From: JAFMJV01 sp034436555
GTDB taxonomy: Bacteria; Chloroflexota; Limnocylindria; Limnocylindrales; CSP1-4
Assembly: GCA_034436555.1 (NCBI GenBank)
Contig: DAOTUU010000033.1
Location: 62,001-126,000, forward strand
Reading direction: 5' to 3'
DNA length: 64,000 nt
Shown here: positions 47,899 to 56,127 of the stretch, one piece after another
How the letters are laid out: every line of letters begins with the position of its first letter
Position numbering within the stretch: the first letter of the stretch is position 1
Notes under the pieces: generated by a model
The model's input: only the letters and a program-made list of their open reading frames with translations
What the model was told of the DNA's origin: nothing
Database searches by the model: none
Program-made: the position numbers and the translations under genes

Positions 47899-48672
47899 TC
47901 AGATGACGGCCAGCAGGCCGCCGTCCACGTACAGGACCTGGCCGTTCACGAAATCCGAGGCGGGCGACGCGAGGAACACGGCGGCGCCGACGAGCTCCTC
48001 TGGGTCAGCCCAGCGGCCGGCGGGCACGCGGTCGCGGAGCCATCGGTCGAAGGCCGGGTCATCCTTGAGGGCCTGGGTCAAAGGCGTGACGTAGTAGCCG
48101 GGCCCGAGTCCATTGACCTGGATGCCGTGGGCCGCCCAGTCCGCGCACATGCCCCTGGTCAGGTTCTTCACGGCGCCCTTGGATGCCGTGTAGGGGGCGA
48201 TGCTCCTGCGCGCGAGCTCCGACTGGGCCGAACAGACGTTGATGATCTTGCCACGGCCCCGGGGGATCATGCGCCTCGCCACCGCCTGGCCCACATGAAA
48301 CACGCTGCCCAGGTTCGTGGCGATGATCCGGTCCCAGTCTGCCTCGGAGAACTCCTCGAGCGTGCGGCGGATCTGGATTCCGGCGTTGTTGACGAGGATG
48401 TCGATGGGCCCGATATCCGACTCGATGTGGTCGACGGCGCGGGCGGCCGCCGCGTGGTCGGTGACGTCGAACGCGGCCGTGTGGACCGTGAGCCCCTCCT
48501 CGCGGAGCGCCTCGGCCGCAGCTTCGAGCGAGGCCTCGTCACGGGCGTTGAGCACGATGGTCGCGCCCGCATGACCGAGACCCCGGGCGATCGTCCTGCC
48601 GATTCCCTGGCGCGATCCCGTCACCAGCGCGATGCGACCGCCGAGGCCGAACCGCTCGTCCACCCAGCTCAT
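47899..48672 (-). CDS. idnO: SDR oxidoreductase, gluconate 5-dehydrogenase (IdnO)-like
   Basis: A 257-residue classical short-chain dehydrogenase. TGSRQGIGR binds cofactor, NNAG is at mid-chain, and the Ser-Tyr-Lys triad lies in CSAQSEL and PYTASKG. Strings such as DIGPIDILVNNAGIQIRR, KGAVKNLTRGMC, QVNGLGPGYY and ASDFVNGQVLYVDGG match gluconate 5-dehydrogenase, which interconverts 5-ketogluconate and gluconate. ATG 48672 follows GGGAGG; an upstream in-frame ATG at 48711 lacks a ribosome site. First gene of the locus, followed 7 bases later by idnD. Confidence 0.85.
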   Translation of the reverse strand: MSWVDERFGLGGRIALVTGSRQGIGRTIARGLGHAGATIVLNARDEASLEAAAEALREEGLTVHTAAFDVTDHAAAARAVDHIESDIGPIDILVNNAGIQIRRTLEEFSEADWDRIIATNLGSVFHVGQAVARRMIPRGRGKIINVCSAQSELARRSIAPYTASKGAVKNLTRGMCADWAAHGIQVNGLGPGYYVTPLTQALKDDPAFDRWLRDRVPAGRWADPEELVGAAVFLASPASDFVNGQVLYVDGGLLAVI

Positions 48673-48717
48673 GCGCCTCCCTGCGGTCGTATCGGTCTGG
48701 CTGCTCAGCATGATGGG

Positions 48718-48734
48718 CAGCGTACATCACGCTG
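48718..48734 (-). promoter_or_regulatory. Inverted repeat in the idnO promoter region
   Basis: CAGCGT and ACGCTG flank 5 bases. On the minus strand the repeat includes TACGCT, a possible -10 hexamer, so a regulator bound here could block idnO transcription. Confidence 0.35.
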
Positions 48735-48744
48735 AACGGTCTGC

Positions 48745-49425
48745 CTAGTCGGTCTGCCAGGCGTCCGGGTCCGGACCCTCGTCCATGGGGTCCACCGGTG
48801 CCTCTGGCCCTGCCACGGCGGCGCTCACCTCGCGGCAGATGGCCGGGTCGAACCCGTTGCGTGCGAGGAGCGCATAGGCGCGCCGGTGCCGTGTCCGTGC
48901 GTCCGGTTCGCGCGCGAGGGCCGCCGCCCGCCGCCTGAGCAGCCGCTCCGCCGCGGCGCGGTCGGCTGACGAGGTGGCCGCGTCGCCGGCCGATGCCGAG
49001 CCGCCTGCCCCGTCCTCGGTCCCGGGGAGCTCCGACCAACCCCCCTGGGCGCACGCGACCCGATCGTCGAGGGCCTCGCGGATGACATCGTCATCAATGC
49101 CTTGCCGACGGAGCTCCTGCCGCAGGACCACCGTCCCGCGGGGCCGTGACCGGTCGCGCGATTCCATCCAGGCACGCGCGAACGCCGCGTCGTCGAGGTG
49201 GCGCATCGCGACAAGGCGCCGCAGCACCTCCTCGACGAGCGGTGCCTGGTACCCGAGCCGCAGCAGGCGGCGGCGCGTCTCCGCGACCGAGCGCGAGCGC
49301 GCGGCAAGGAACCGAGCCGCCGCCTCCATCACGACCGCCGGATCGGTGACCGCCCCGCGACGCGCCCGACGGGCGTCCTCCGCCGCGCGCCGGTCAACGT
49401 CTGAGCGGGGGCGCTGCGCGTCCAT
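48745..49425 (-). CDS. recX: Regulatory protein RecX
   Basis: A 226-residue RecX homologue, modulator of RecA filaments. The repeated three-helix units are visible around AAARFLAARSRSVAETRRRLLRLGY, LVAMRHLDDAAFARAWMESRDRSRPRGTVVLRQELRRQGI and AYALLARNGFDPAICREV. A 30-residue Gly/Ser/Ala insert separates the second and third units. It lies 24 bases after recA on the same strand, the conserved recA-recX order. Confidence 0.87.
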   Translation of the reverse strand: MDAQRPRSDVDRRAAEDARRARRGAVTDPAVVMEAAARFLAARSRSVAETRRRLLRLGYQAPLVEEVLRRLVAMRHLDDAAFARAWMESRDRSRPRGTVVLRQELRRQGIDDDVIREALDDRVACAQGGWSELPGTEDGAGGSASAGDAATSSADRAAAERLLRRRAAALAREPDARTRHRRAYALLARNGFDPAICREVSAAVAGPEAPVDPMDEGPDPDAWQTD

Positions 49426-49449
49426 GTGACGGTCCGCGCGACCGGATCG

Positions 49450-50526
49450 CTACTCGGCCTCGGGGATTCCCTCGACGGGGACCGCGATCGTGGCCACCCT
49501 GGCTCGGATGTCCGTCTCCAGCTGCTGTGCCACGTCCCGGTTGGAGCGCAGGAACTCCTTGGCCTGCTCTCGACCCTGGCCGAGGCGCGTCTCCCCGTAC
49601 GTGAACCAGGCACCGGTCTTGGTCACGATGCTCGACGCCACGCCCACGTCCAGCAGACCACCCTCGCGGGAGATTCCCTCGCCGTACATGACATCGAACT
49701 CCGCGACCCGGAACGGCGCGGCGACCTTGTTCTTGACCACCTTGACCCGCACGCGGCTGCCGATCGCATCCGTGCCCGACTTGATGGTCTCGATGCGCCG
49801 GATGTCCATGCGCACCGACGCGTAGAACTTGAGGGCGCGACCGCCGGGGGTGGTCTCCGGGTTGCCGAACATCACCCCGATCTTCTCGCGCAGCTGGTTG
49901 GTGAACACGAGCGCTGCGTTGGACCGGCTGACCGCGCCCGTCAGCTTCCGGAGCGCCTGGCTCATGAGGCGGGCCTGGATGCCCACGAACGAGTCGCCCA
50001 TCTCGCCCTCGATCTCCGCTCGCGGCACGAGCGCGGCGACCGAGTCCACGACGACGCAGTCGATGCCGCCGGAGCGGATGAGCGTCTCCGTGATCTCCAG
50101 CGCCTGTTCTCCCGTGTCCGGCTGACTGACCAGCAGCTCGTCCACGTTGACCCCACAGGCGCGCGCATAGTGCGGGTCGAGCGCGTGCTCCACGTCGATG
50201 AAGGCCACGGTGCCGCCGCGCCGCTGGGCCTCGGCGAGGACGTGCTGGCACAGGGTGGTCTTGCCCGACGACTCTGGACCGAACACCTCCGTGATCCGGC
50301 CGCGCGGGACGCCCCCGACGCCGAGCGCCAGGTCCAGCGCGATCGACCCGGTGGGGATCGCGTCCACCTGCTGCCGCTCGGACGACCCGAGGCGCATGAT
50401 CGAGCCGCGCCCGAACTGCTTCTCGATCGACAGGATGGCCGAGTCGATGGCCTTCGTGCGCTCCGCGGACGCCCGATCGGCGTTGCGGTCCGTGCCTGCC
50501 GGCTGCCCGGCCCTCGTGATGGTCAT
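49450..50526 (-). CDS. recA: RecA recombinase
   Basis: A 358-residue RecA, the strand-exchange protein of homologous recombination and co-protease of the SOS response. Walker A GPESSGKTT is at 83-91, followed by FIDVEHALDPHYA, VVVDSVAALVPRAEIEGEMGDSFVG (Walker B and L1), FTNQLREKIGVMFGNPETTPGGRALKFYASVR (L2) and the C-terminal domain with AWFTYGETRLGQGREQAKEFL. ATG 50526 follows GAGGAG. No LexA-like box was recognised upstream. Full length, no intein. Confidence 0.97.
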   Translation of the reverse strand: MTITRAGQPAGTDRNADRASAERTKAIDSAILSIEKQFGRGSIMRLGSSERQQVDAIPTGSIALDLALGVGGVPRGRITEVFGPESSGKTTLCQHVLAEAQRRGGTVAFIDVEHALDPHYARACGVNVDELLVSQPDTGEQALEITETLIRSGGIDCVVVDSVAALVPRAEIEGEMGDSFVGIQARLMSQALRKLTGAVSRSNAALVFTNQLREKIGVMFGNPETTPGGRALKFYASVRMDIRRIETIKSGTDAIGSRVRVKVVKNKVAAPFRVAEFDVMYGEGISREGGLLDVGVASSIVTKTGAWFTYGETRLGQGREQAKEFLRSNRDVAQQLETDIRARVATIAVPVEGIPEAE

Positions 50527-50573
50527 GCCGTCTCCTCTTCAGAGGCTGCCGCCGAGGACCGGGACACCGTCAG

Positions 50574-50738
50574 CTACTGCTCGTCGTCCGCCACCTTCTC
50601 CGACCGCGGCTTCCGCTTGGGCTTGACCAGCTCCACGGACTGCGGCGGCGAATCGAGCAGGGACTCGATCTTGGGCTTGGGGCTCGCGGCCTTCGGCTTC
50701 TTCTTGGTTTCGCGGCGGGAGGGTACTTTGCCGGCCAT
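50574..50738 (-). CDS. Small basic protein upstream of recA (54 aa)
   Basis: A 54-residue, strongly basic protein beginning MAGKVPSRRETKKKPKAA and ending in SEKVADDEQ, with Lys/Arg/Pro/Ser making up most of it and no hydrophobic core. It lies 47 bases before recA on the same strand, with GAGGACCC just before ATG 50738. I recognise no family. The AAG-rich, Ala-poor composition differs from the random GC-rich frames around it, which supports translation. It may be a nucleic-acid-binding or disordered protein made with RecA. Confidence 0.55.
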   Translation of the reverse strand: MAGKVPSRRETKKKPKAASPKPKIESLLDSPPQSVELVKPKRKPRSEKVADDEQ

Positions 50739-50846
50739 GGGTCCTCGCGCCTCCACATGGCGTCGCCCAGTGTGAGCGACGCGACTTCACTCCGACTTCA
50801 CCCGGCATGCACTGCAGCTTGACGGGGCCACGTGCCACCTCGCGTG

Positions 50847-52034
50847 TCACACCGTCGACCCTTCGGTCGCGATGGCACCGGCAGCCGAGGCCCGCAATCC
50901 GCGATGGAGCTGGGGGAACGTCCCGTCGGCGATCGCCGAACGGATCCGCGCCATGAAGTCTAGGGTGAAGGTCAGGTTGTGACAAGTCGCGAGGCGATAG
51001 GCCAGCAGCTCGCCGGCCCGGAACAGGTGGGCGAGGTAGGCCCGGGAGAAGGTCCGGCAGAGCCGGCAGCGACACCCCTCCTGGACCGGGCGCGGGTCAT
51101 CCAGGAAGCGTGCGTTGCGCAGGTTGAGTCGGCCGCCGGGAACCCACAGGGTGGCGTTCCGGGCGACCCGGGCGGGGAGCACCGAGTCGAACATGTCGAT
51201 CCCCGCGTCCACCGCGTCCAGCAGGTCCAGGGGCGAGCCGAGCCCCATCAGGTACCGTGGCCTCGGGTCGTCGGCGAGCAGCGGCGCGACCACGTCCAGG
51301 ACGGCGCGGCGCTGCTCCGGCGTCTCGTCGCCCGCGAGCCCGCCGATGCACAGGCCGTCGAACGGGCGCGCCGCGAAGAACCTCGTGGACGACTCCCGAA
51401 GGTCCGCCTCGAGGCCGCCCTGGATGATGCCGAAGAGCGCCTGGTCCGGCCGGCGATGGGCGTCCAGGCAGCGGTCCGCCCAGCGATGGGTGCGCTCGGT
51501 CGCGTCGGCCACGACCTCGCGACCGGAGGCGTGGGGTGGGACCGGATGGTCGAAACAGACCGCGATGTCCGCCCCCAGCGCCTCCTGGACGGCGATCGCG
51601 TGCTCCGGCGTGAAGCGCTGGAGCGACCCGTCCAGATGTGAGCGGAACGTGGCGCCGCCCTCGTCGATCGAGCGCGACTGCGCGAGGCTCACCACCTGGA
51701 ACCCGCCAGAGTCCGTGAGGATGGCGCGATCCCAGCCCATGAATCGGTGCAGTCCGCCCAGGTCCCGGACGCGCTCGTGACCCGGTCGGAGCGCGAGATG
51801 GTAGGTGTTGGACAGGATGATCCCCGCGCCGACCTCGCGAAGGTCGTCCGGGTCGAGCGCCTTGACCGTGGCGTTGGTGCCCACCGGCATGAACACCGGC
51901 GTGTCCACCACGCCGTGGGGGGTGCCCAGACTGCCGGTCCGGGCGCGCGAGCCCGGGATGGGCGGTGACGTGACCGTGAACCGGACCGGGCGTGAGCCGG
52001 TCGGCAGGATCGTGGCGACGGACTCCAGGGTCAT
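50847..52034 (-). CDS. tgt: tRNA-guanine transglycosylase (queuine tRNA-ribosyltransferase)
   Basis: A 395-residue enzyme that exchanges G34 for preQ1 in GUN-anticodon tRNAs. Active-site DSGGFQVVSLAQ and the nucleophilic Asp in DMFDSVLPARVARN are present. The zinc site is CRCRLCRTF with His in LATCHNL. GIIQGGLEADLR and RYLMGLGSP are further hallmarks. The start overlaps the ABC permease stop by 4 bases. It shares strand with ruvB, in many genomes a neighbour of tgt/queA; no queA is in this window. Confidence 0.94.
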   Translation of the reverse strand: MTLESVATILPTGSRPVRFTVTSPPIPGSRARTGSLGTPHGVVDTPVFMPVGTNATVKALDPDDLREVGAGIILSNTYHLALRPGHERVRDLGGLHRFMGWDRAILTDSGGFQVVSLAQSRSIDEGGATFRSHLDGSLQRFTPEHAIAVQEALGADIAVCFDHPVPPHASGREVVADATERTHRWADRCLDAHRRPDQALFGIIQGGLEADLRESSTRFFAARPFDGLCIGGLAGDETPEQRRAVLDVVAPLLADDPRPRYLMGLGSPLDLLDAVDAGIDMFDSVLPARVARNATLWVPGGRLNLRNARFLDDPRPVQEGCRCRLCRTFSRAYLAHLFRAGELLAYRLATCHNLTFTLDFMARIRSAIADGTFPQLHRGLRASAAGAIATEGSTV

Positions 52035-52870
52035 CCGGACACCTGCGCGCGCCGCAGCGACACCATCCCGATGGCGAGCGCGAGCCCGAGGTAGGCGGTG
52101 ACCGCCGCCAGCGCGACCCCCAGCGGCACGGCGGGCAGCGACAGGCCACCGGGTGCCACGGTGGCAACCTCCTCGAGGATGGCGTCACCGATGCTGAACG
52201 GCAGGAACTGGTGCCACTGAACGTCCGTGGGCATGGTGCCGCTCCGGAGGTTGCCACCCATCGCCAGCAGGAACAGGATGCCGCTCAGGATCGGCTCGGC
52301 GATGTACAGCACGATGCCCACGACCACGCCCGCGAGCTGACTGCGCAGGACCATCGCCACGGCGAACCCGATGGCGGCCCGCTGGCACAGCACGTACGTG
52401 CCCAGGACGAGCGACGCCGCCAGGCTCCGGGTGCCCTGCTCCCCGAACGGAGCGCCCAGGCCGGTGCCGATCATGGCGGACGCGAGCGCCGACAGTGCCA
52501 TGCCTGCGGCATAGGCGAGGAGCACGCCCAGGGACAGGACGATCCCCAGCCCGATGGCCTTGGCGAGGACGTAGTGGGTGCGGCTCTCGCCCCGCGCGAT
52601 GATCACGCGCATCACGCCGAAGCTCCAGTCGGCACCCGCCACGGCGGCGGCGTACGCCACCGCGAGCAGGGAGCCCAGCCCGAACACGAACTGATTGATC
52701 ACGCCGTACGCCGCGGGGAACCCGGTCACGAGGCCCGCTGCCGCGGAGCCGCGGGCCAGCGCACCGACGAGCAGGTAGACGAGCACCATGAGGCCCACCA
52801 GGATGCCCAGCACGACATACGTGGCCCAGCGCCTCCGGAGCTTCAGCAGCTCCGCGCCGACGAGGCGCAT
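52031..52870 (-). CDS. ABC-2 type exporter permease
   Basis: A 279-residue membrane protein with six hydrophobic segments, starting RLVGAELLKLRRRWATYVVLGILVGLMVLVYLLV. GADWSFGVMRVIIARGESRTHYVLAKAIGLG is the typical cytoplasmic loop of ABC-2 permeases of the bacitracin/sodium-export kind. ATG 52870 overlaps the ATPase stop (ATGA), proving they are made together. The substrate is unknown. It is sandwiched between ruvB and tgt in the same operon, an unrelated function. Confidence 0.85.
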   Translation of the reverse strand: MRLVGAELLKLRRRWATYVVLGILVGLMVLVYLLVGALARGSAAAGLVTGFPAAYGVINQFVFGLGSLLAVAYAAAVAGADWSFGVMRVIIARGESRTHYVLAKAIGLGIVLSLGVLLAYAAGMALSALASAMIGTGLGAPFGEQGTRSLAASLVLGTYVLCQRAAIGFAVAMVLRSQLAGVVVGIVLYIAEPILSGILFLLAMGGNLRSGTMPTDVQWHQFLPFSIGDAILEEVATVAPGGLSLPAVPLGVALAAVTAYLGLALAIGMVSLRRAQVSG

Positions 52871-53877
52871 CAGCGGACATCCCCGGGGGGTCGCATCCCC
52901 CATCCGGGGGGTGGACCATCCTGCCCGTGCGGCGCCTGCGGGGTGGCGGTGAGGGACAGGAAGACCGACTCGAGGTCGCTCGTGGGGGCGATGTCCGACG
53001 CCCAGATGCCGGAGCCGCCGAGCAGGCGGTTGACGTCGCCAGCCCGCTCCGGACCCACCTGGACGGCGAGCCATCCCTCCCCGCGACCGTCGGGCGGCAG
53101 GACCTCCACAGGCGCGCGCTCGGCGAGCAGGCGCATCGCCTGCTCGAGGTGCTCCGGGGGGACGCGCAGCCGGATCCGGGCGCCGTCGGTCAGCAGCCGC
53201 TCCAGGGTGCCCTCGCGCACGAGCCGCCCGCGGTCGATGATGCCCACGACATCCGCCAGCTGCTGGACCTCCGACAGGATGTGGCTGGAGATGACCACCG
53301 TCTTGCCCTGGGCGGTGAGCCGGCGGAGCAGCTCCCGCATGGCCACGATGCCCGCCGGATCGAGCCCGTTGGCGGGCTCGTCCAGGAGCAGCAGCTCCGG
53401 GTCCGACAGCAGCGCCCCCGCGATGCCCAGCCGCTGGCGCATGCCCAGCGAGTACGTCTTGACCTTGTCCCCGGCGCGCTCCGCCATGCCCACGGCGTCC
53501 AACACGGCATCCACCCGATGCCCGGGCGTGGGCGGACCCGCGGCGGCGAACGTGCGCAGGTTGTCCCGCCCCGAGAGATACGGGTAGAACGCCGGGCTCT
53601 CGATGAGGGCGCCCATCCGGAACATGCGCCGGCGGTCCCGCCAGTCGAAGGGCGTGCCGAGCACCGAGATCCGGCCGGCGTCCGGACGGATGAGTCCGAC
53701 CAGGACGCGCAGCGTGGTGGTCTTGCCCGACCCGTTGGGGCCCAGGAACCCGTACACCCGACCCCGCGGCACGTTGAGGTCCAGTCCGTCCAGCGCGACC
53801 CGCGCGCCGTAGCGCCGGCGCAGGTCGCGGGTGACGATGGCCATGCCCTCCGCGCCCGTCACCGCGGGCTCAGCCAT
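52870..53877 (-). CDS. ABC-2 type exporter ATP-binding protein
   Basis: A 335-residue single ATPase of the CcmA/BcrA type. Walker A GPNGSGKTTTLRVL, Q-loop region GALIESPAFYPYLSGRDNL, signature YSLGMRQRLGIAGALL, Walker B LLLLDEPANGLDPAG and switch VISSHILSEVQQLAD are complete. About 100 C-terminal residues form the extra domain common in bacitracin-resistance-like exporters. Its start overlaps the ruvB end by 8 bases, so it depends on the ruvB promoter. Confidence 0.92.
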   Translation of the reverse strand: MAEPAVTGAEGMAIVTRDLRRRYGARVALDGLDLNVPRGRVYGFLGPNGSGKTTTLRVLVGLIRPDAGRISVLGTPFDWRDRRRMFRMGALIESPAFYPYLSGRDNLRTFAAAGPPTPGHRVDAVLDAVGMAERAGDKVKTYSLGMRQRLGIAGALLSDPELLLLDEPANGLDPAGIVAMRELLRRLTAQGKTVVISSHILSEVQQLADVVGIIDRGRLVREGTLERLLTDGARIRLRVPPEHLEQAMRLLAERAPVEVLPPDGRGEGWLAVQVGPERAGDVNRLLGGSGIWASDIAPTSDLESVFLSLTATPQAPHGQDGPPPGWGMRPPGDVR

Positions 53878-54952
53878 CCACCCGTCCCTCCGTGGTCATG
53901 CCGTCCCACAGCCCGGGGTCCGAGCGTTCCGCGCGCCGGGGAGGCGGCACGTCATAGCCGAGTCCGCGGAGGTGGTCGCGCGCGGCCTCCGTGGCGACCC
54001 TGCCCTGCGGCGTCCGATCCAGGAACCCGAGCTGCAGCAGGTACGGCTCGTAGACGTCCTCGATCGTCTCCACCTCCTCCCCGATGACCGCGGCCACGGC
54101 CGCCCCGCCGACCGGGCCGGAGGCGAACTTCTGCACGATCGCCGCGAGCAGCCGACGATCGGTGGTGTCCAGGCCGACGTCATCGATGTCCATGGCGGCC
54201 ATCGCGGCCTCCGCCTGCTCCCGCGTGATGCGCCCGTCGCCGCGCACCTCCGCGTGATCGCGGACCCGGCGCAGCAGTCGGTTCACGATGCGCGGCGTCC
54301 CCCGGCCGCGGCCGGCCAGCACGGCGACGGCGTCCGGCTCGATGGCCACCCCGAGGATCGCCGCCGAGCGGCGGACGATCTCCGCCAGCTCTGACTCCGC
54401 GTAGTAGTCCAGCCGGTGGACGGCGCCGAACCGGTCTCGCAGCGGTGCGCTGAGGCGTCCGGCGCGCGTCGTGGCACCCACCACGGTGAACGGCTTGATG
54501 GACAGCCGCAGGGATCGGGCGCTGGGTCCCCGGCCGATCATCACGTCGATCGCGAAGTCCTCCATCGCCGGGTAGAGGATCTCCTCCACGGCATGGTTCA
54601 GGCGGTGGATCTCGTCGATGAACAGGACGTCCCGTTCGTCGATGTTGGTGAGGATCGCCGCGAGGTCCCCCGCCCGCTCGATGGCCGGACCGCTCGTGGT
54701 GTGGAGGTGGACGCCCAGCTCGCGCGCGATGATCTGGGCGAGCGTGGTCTTGCCCAGGCCGGGAGGGCCGTACAGCAGCACGTGGTCCGCGGCCTCCCCG
54801 CGCCGACCGGCCGCCTCCAGCAGGATCGCCAGGTTCTGCTTCACCTGGGGCTGGCCGATGTACTCCGCCAGCAGGCGCGGACGGAGGCTGGAATCCAGCC
54901 CGGACTCCTCCTCCATCACGATCGGGGCGACCGTCCGCGGCGCGTCATCCAT
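53870..54952 (-). CDS. ruvB: Holliday junction branch-migration helicase RuvB
   Basis: A 360-residue AAA+ motor that drives branch migration with RuvA. Walker A GPPGLGKTT is at 62-70, Walker B LFIDEIHRL with Asp113, sensor 1 GATTRAG, Arg finger region PLRDRFG, and the winged-helix end GFLDRTPQGRVAT. ATG 54952 is preferred to 54979 because an extended -10 box ends 7 bases before it. ruvB has its own promoter, separate from ruvC-ruvA upstream. Confidence 0.95.
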   Translation of the reverse strand: MDDAPRTVAPIVMEEESGLDSSLRPRLLAEYIGQPQVKQNLAILLEAAGRRGEAADHVLLYGPPGLGKTTLAQIIARELGVHLHTTSGPAIERAGDLAAILTNIDERDVLFIDEIHRLNHAVEEILYPAMEDFAIDVMIGRGPSARSLRLSIKPFTVVGATTRAGRLSAPLRDRFGAVHRLDYYAESELAEIVRRSAAILGVAIEPDAVAVLAGRGRGTPRIVNRLLRRVRDHAEVRGDGRITREQAEAAMAAMDIDDVGLDTTDRRLLAAIVQKFASGPVGGAAVAAVIGEEVETIEDVYEPYLLQLGFLDRTPQGRVATEAARDHLRGLGYDVPPPRRAERSDPGLWDGMTTEGRVDG

Positions 54953-54959
54953 GGCCGGC

Positions 54960-54968
54960 AGGATAGCA
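54960..54968 (-). promoter_or_regulatory. Extended -10 promoter of ruvB, leaderless spacing
   Basis: On the minus strand TGC-TATCCT ends 7 bases before ATG 54952. Confidence 0.55.
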
Positions 54969-55024
54969 GAGATCGGCATGGAACCGAACGGATGTTCGAC
55001 CCTGATCGAGGCGCCCGCGAGCGC

Positions 55025-55621
55025 TCACTCGCGGCGGAGCGCCCGCAGGGCAGCCTTGACCCGATCCTCGAGGGACGCTCCGGCGGCCAGCCCGGCGACC
55101 GCGGCGCGCGCGGCCTCCCGCGACTCGCCGGGCGTGTAGCCCAGCGCCTGGAGTGCCGCGACGACCTCTCCCTCGGACGCGCCGGCGCCACCCGGACCCG
55201 CGGCCGCGCCGGCGCTGCCTGCCGCGGCCACCCGCTCGCGCAGCTCCAGGATGATCCGACCCGCGAGGCGCTTGCCCACGCCGCTGACCGCGGTGAGCAC
55301 CGCCTCGTCGCCCTGCATGATGGCCAGCTGCAGGTCCGCGACGGGTCTCGATGCCACGATGGCGAGGCCCACCTTGGGTCCCACGCCCGTGACCGTGATG
55401 AGCAGCTCGAAGAATCCCAGCTCCTCCTCGGTCCGGAATCCGTACAGCGCCTGGAGGTCCTCGCGCACGAGATGGTGCGTCCAGACGGTGGCCTCGACGC
55501 CGGGCAGCAGGGCCCTGAGCGTCGAGGGACCGGCGAACACGCGATAGCCCATCCCGCCGACCACGATCACGGCCGAGTCGGCACGCACCGTGACGACTCG
55601 ACCGGTCAGCGATGCGATCAT
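55025..55621 (-). CDS. ruvA: Holliday junction binding protein RuvA
   Basis: A 198-residue RuvA that recognises the four-way junction and loads RuvB. The OB-fold start (MIASLTGRVVTVRADSAVIVVGGMGYRVF), two HhH motifs (ITVTGVGPKVGLAIVA and LTAVSGVGKRLAGRIILELRE) and the C-terminal RuvB-binding three-helix domain (VVAALQALGYTPGESREAARAAV) are present. A Gly/Ala linker precedes the last domain. ATG 55621 overlaps the ruvC stop. Confidence 0.95.
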   Translation of the reverse strand: MIASLTGRVVTVRADSAVIVVGGMGYRVFAGPSTLRALLPGVEATVWTHHLVREDLQALYGFRTEEELGFFELLITVTGVGPKVGLAIVASRPVADLQLAIMQGDEAVLTAVSGVGKRLAGRIILELRERVAAAGSAGAAAGPGGAGASEGEVVAALQALGYTPGESREAARAAVAGLAAGASLEDRVKAALRALRRE

Positions 55622-55622
55622 C

Positions 55623-56105
55623 TCAGGCGACCGCCAGCGGGCGGCTGTGGGCGGTGCAGATGGCCACCGCGAGGGCGTCCGCGGCGTCATCCGGGCGGGG
55701 CAGCACGGCCATGCCCAGGAGCGCCTGGACCATCCGCTGCACCTGGTCCTTCTGGGCCCTGCCATAGCCGGTCACCGCGACCTTCACCTCGTGGGGCCCC
55801 CATTCGATGATGGGCACGCCGTGCTGGGCCGCTGCGAGCAGCACCACCCCGCGCGCCTGGCCCACCGCGAACGCGGTCTGGACGTTCCTGTTGAAGAACA
55901 GCCGCTCCACGCCCATGGCCGTCGGCCGATGGGTCGCCAGCAGTCGGTCCAGGCTCTCGTGGATGCGCAGCAGACGCTCCTCGGGCGGCAGCGTGCTGGA
56001 CGTCTGGATGCAGCCGTAGTCCAGCATGCGGAGCACGGATCCCTCGCGCGAGACGACCCCGTAGCCGCACATCGCGGTGCCGGGGTCGATGCCCAGGACG
56101 ATCAC
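55623..56105 (-). CDS. ruvC: Holliday junction resolvase RuvC
   Basis: A 160-residue RNase-H-fold nuclease that cuts Holliday junctions. The acidic residues lie in LGIDPGT, VERLFFNRN and DDAADALAVAICTAH. GTG 56105 yields the normal RuvC start (VIVLGIDPGT). ATG 56153 is also in frame but would add 16 Pro/Arg-rich residues and overlap yebC by 26 bases. It stands between yebC and ruvA in the conserved order. Confidence 0.92.
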   Translation of the reverse strand: MIVLGIDPGTAMCGYGVVSREGSVLRMLDYGCIQTSSTLPPEERLLRIHESLDRLLATHRPTAMGVERLFFNRNVQTAFAVGQARGVVLLAAAQHGVPIIEWGPHEVKVAVTGYGRAQKDQVQRMVQALLGMAVLPRPDDAADALAVAICTAHSRPLAVA

Positions 56106-56127
56106 GGGCGGACCGGGCGGGTCGAGG

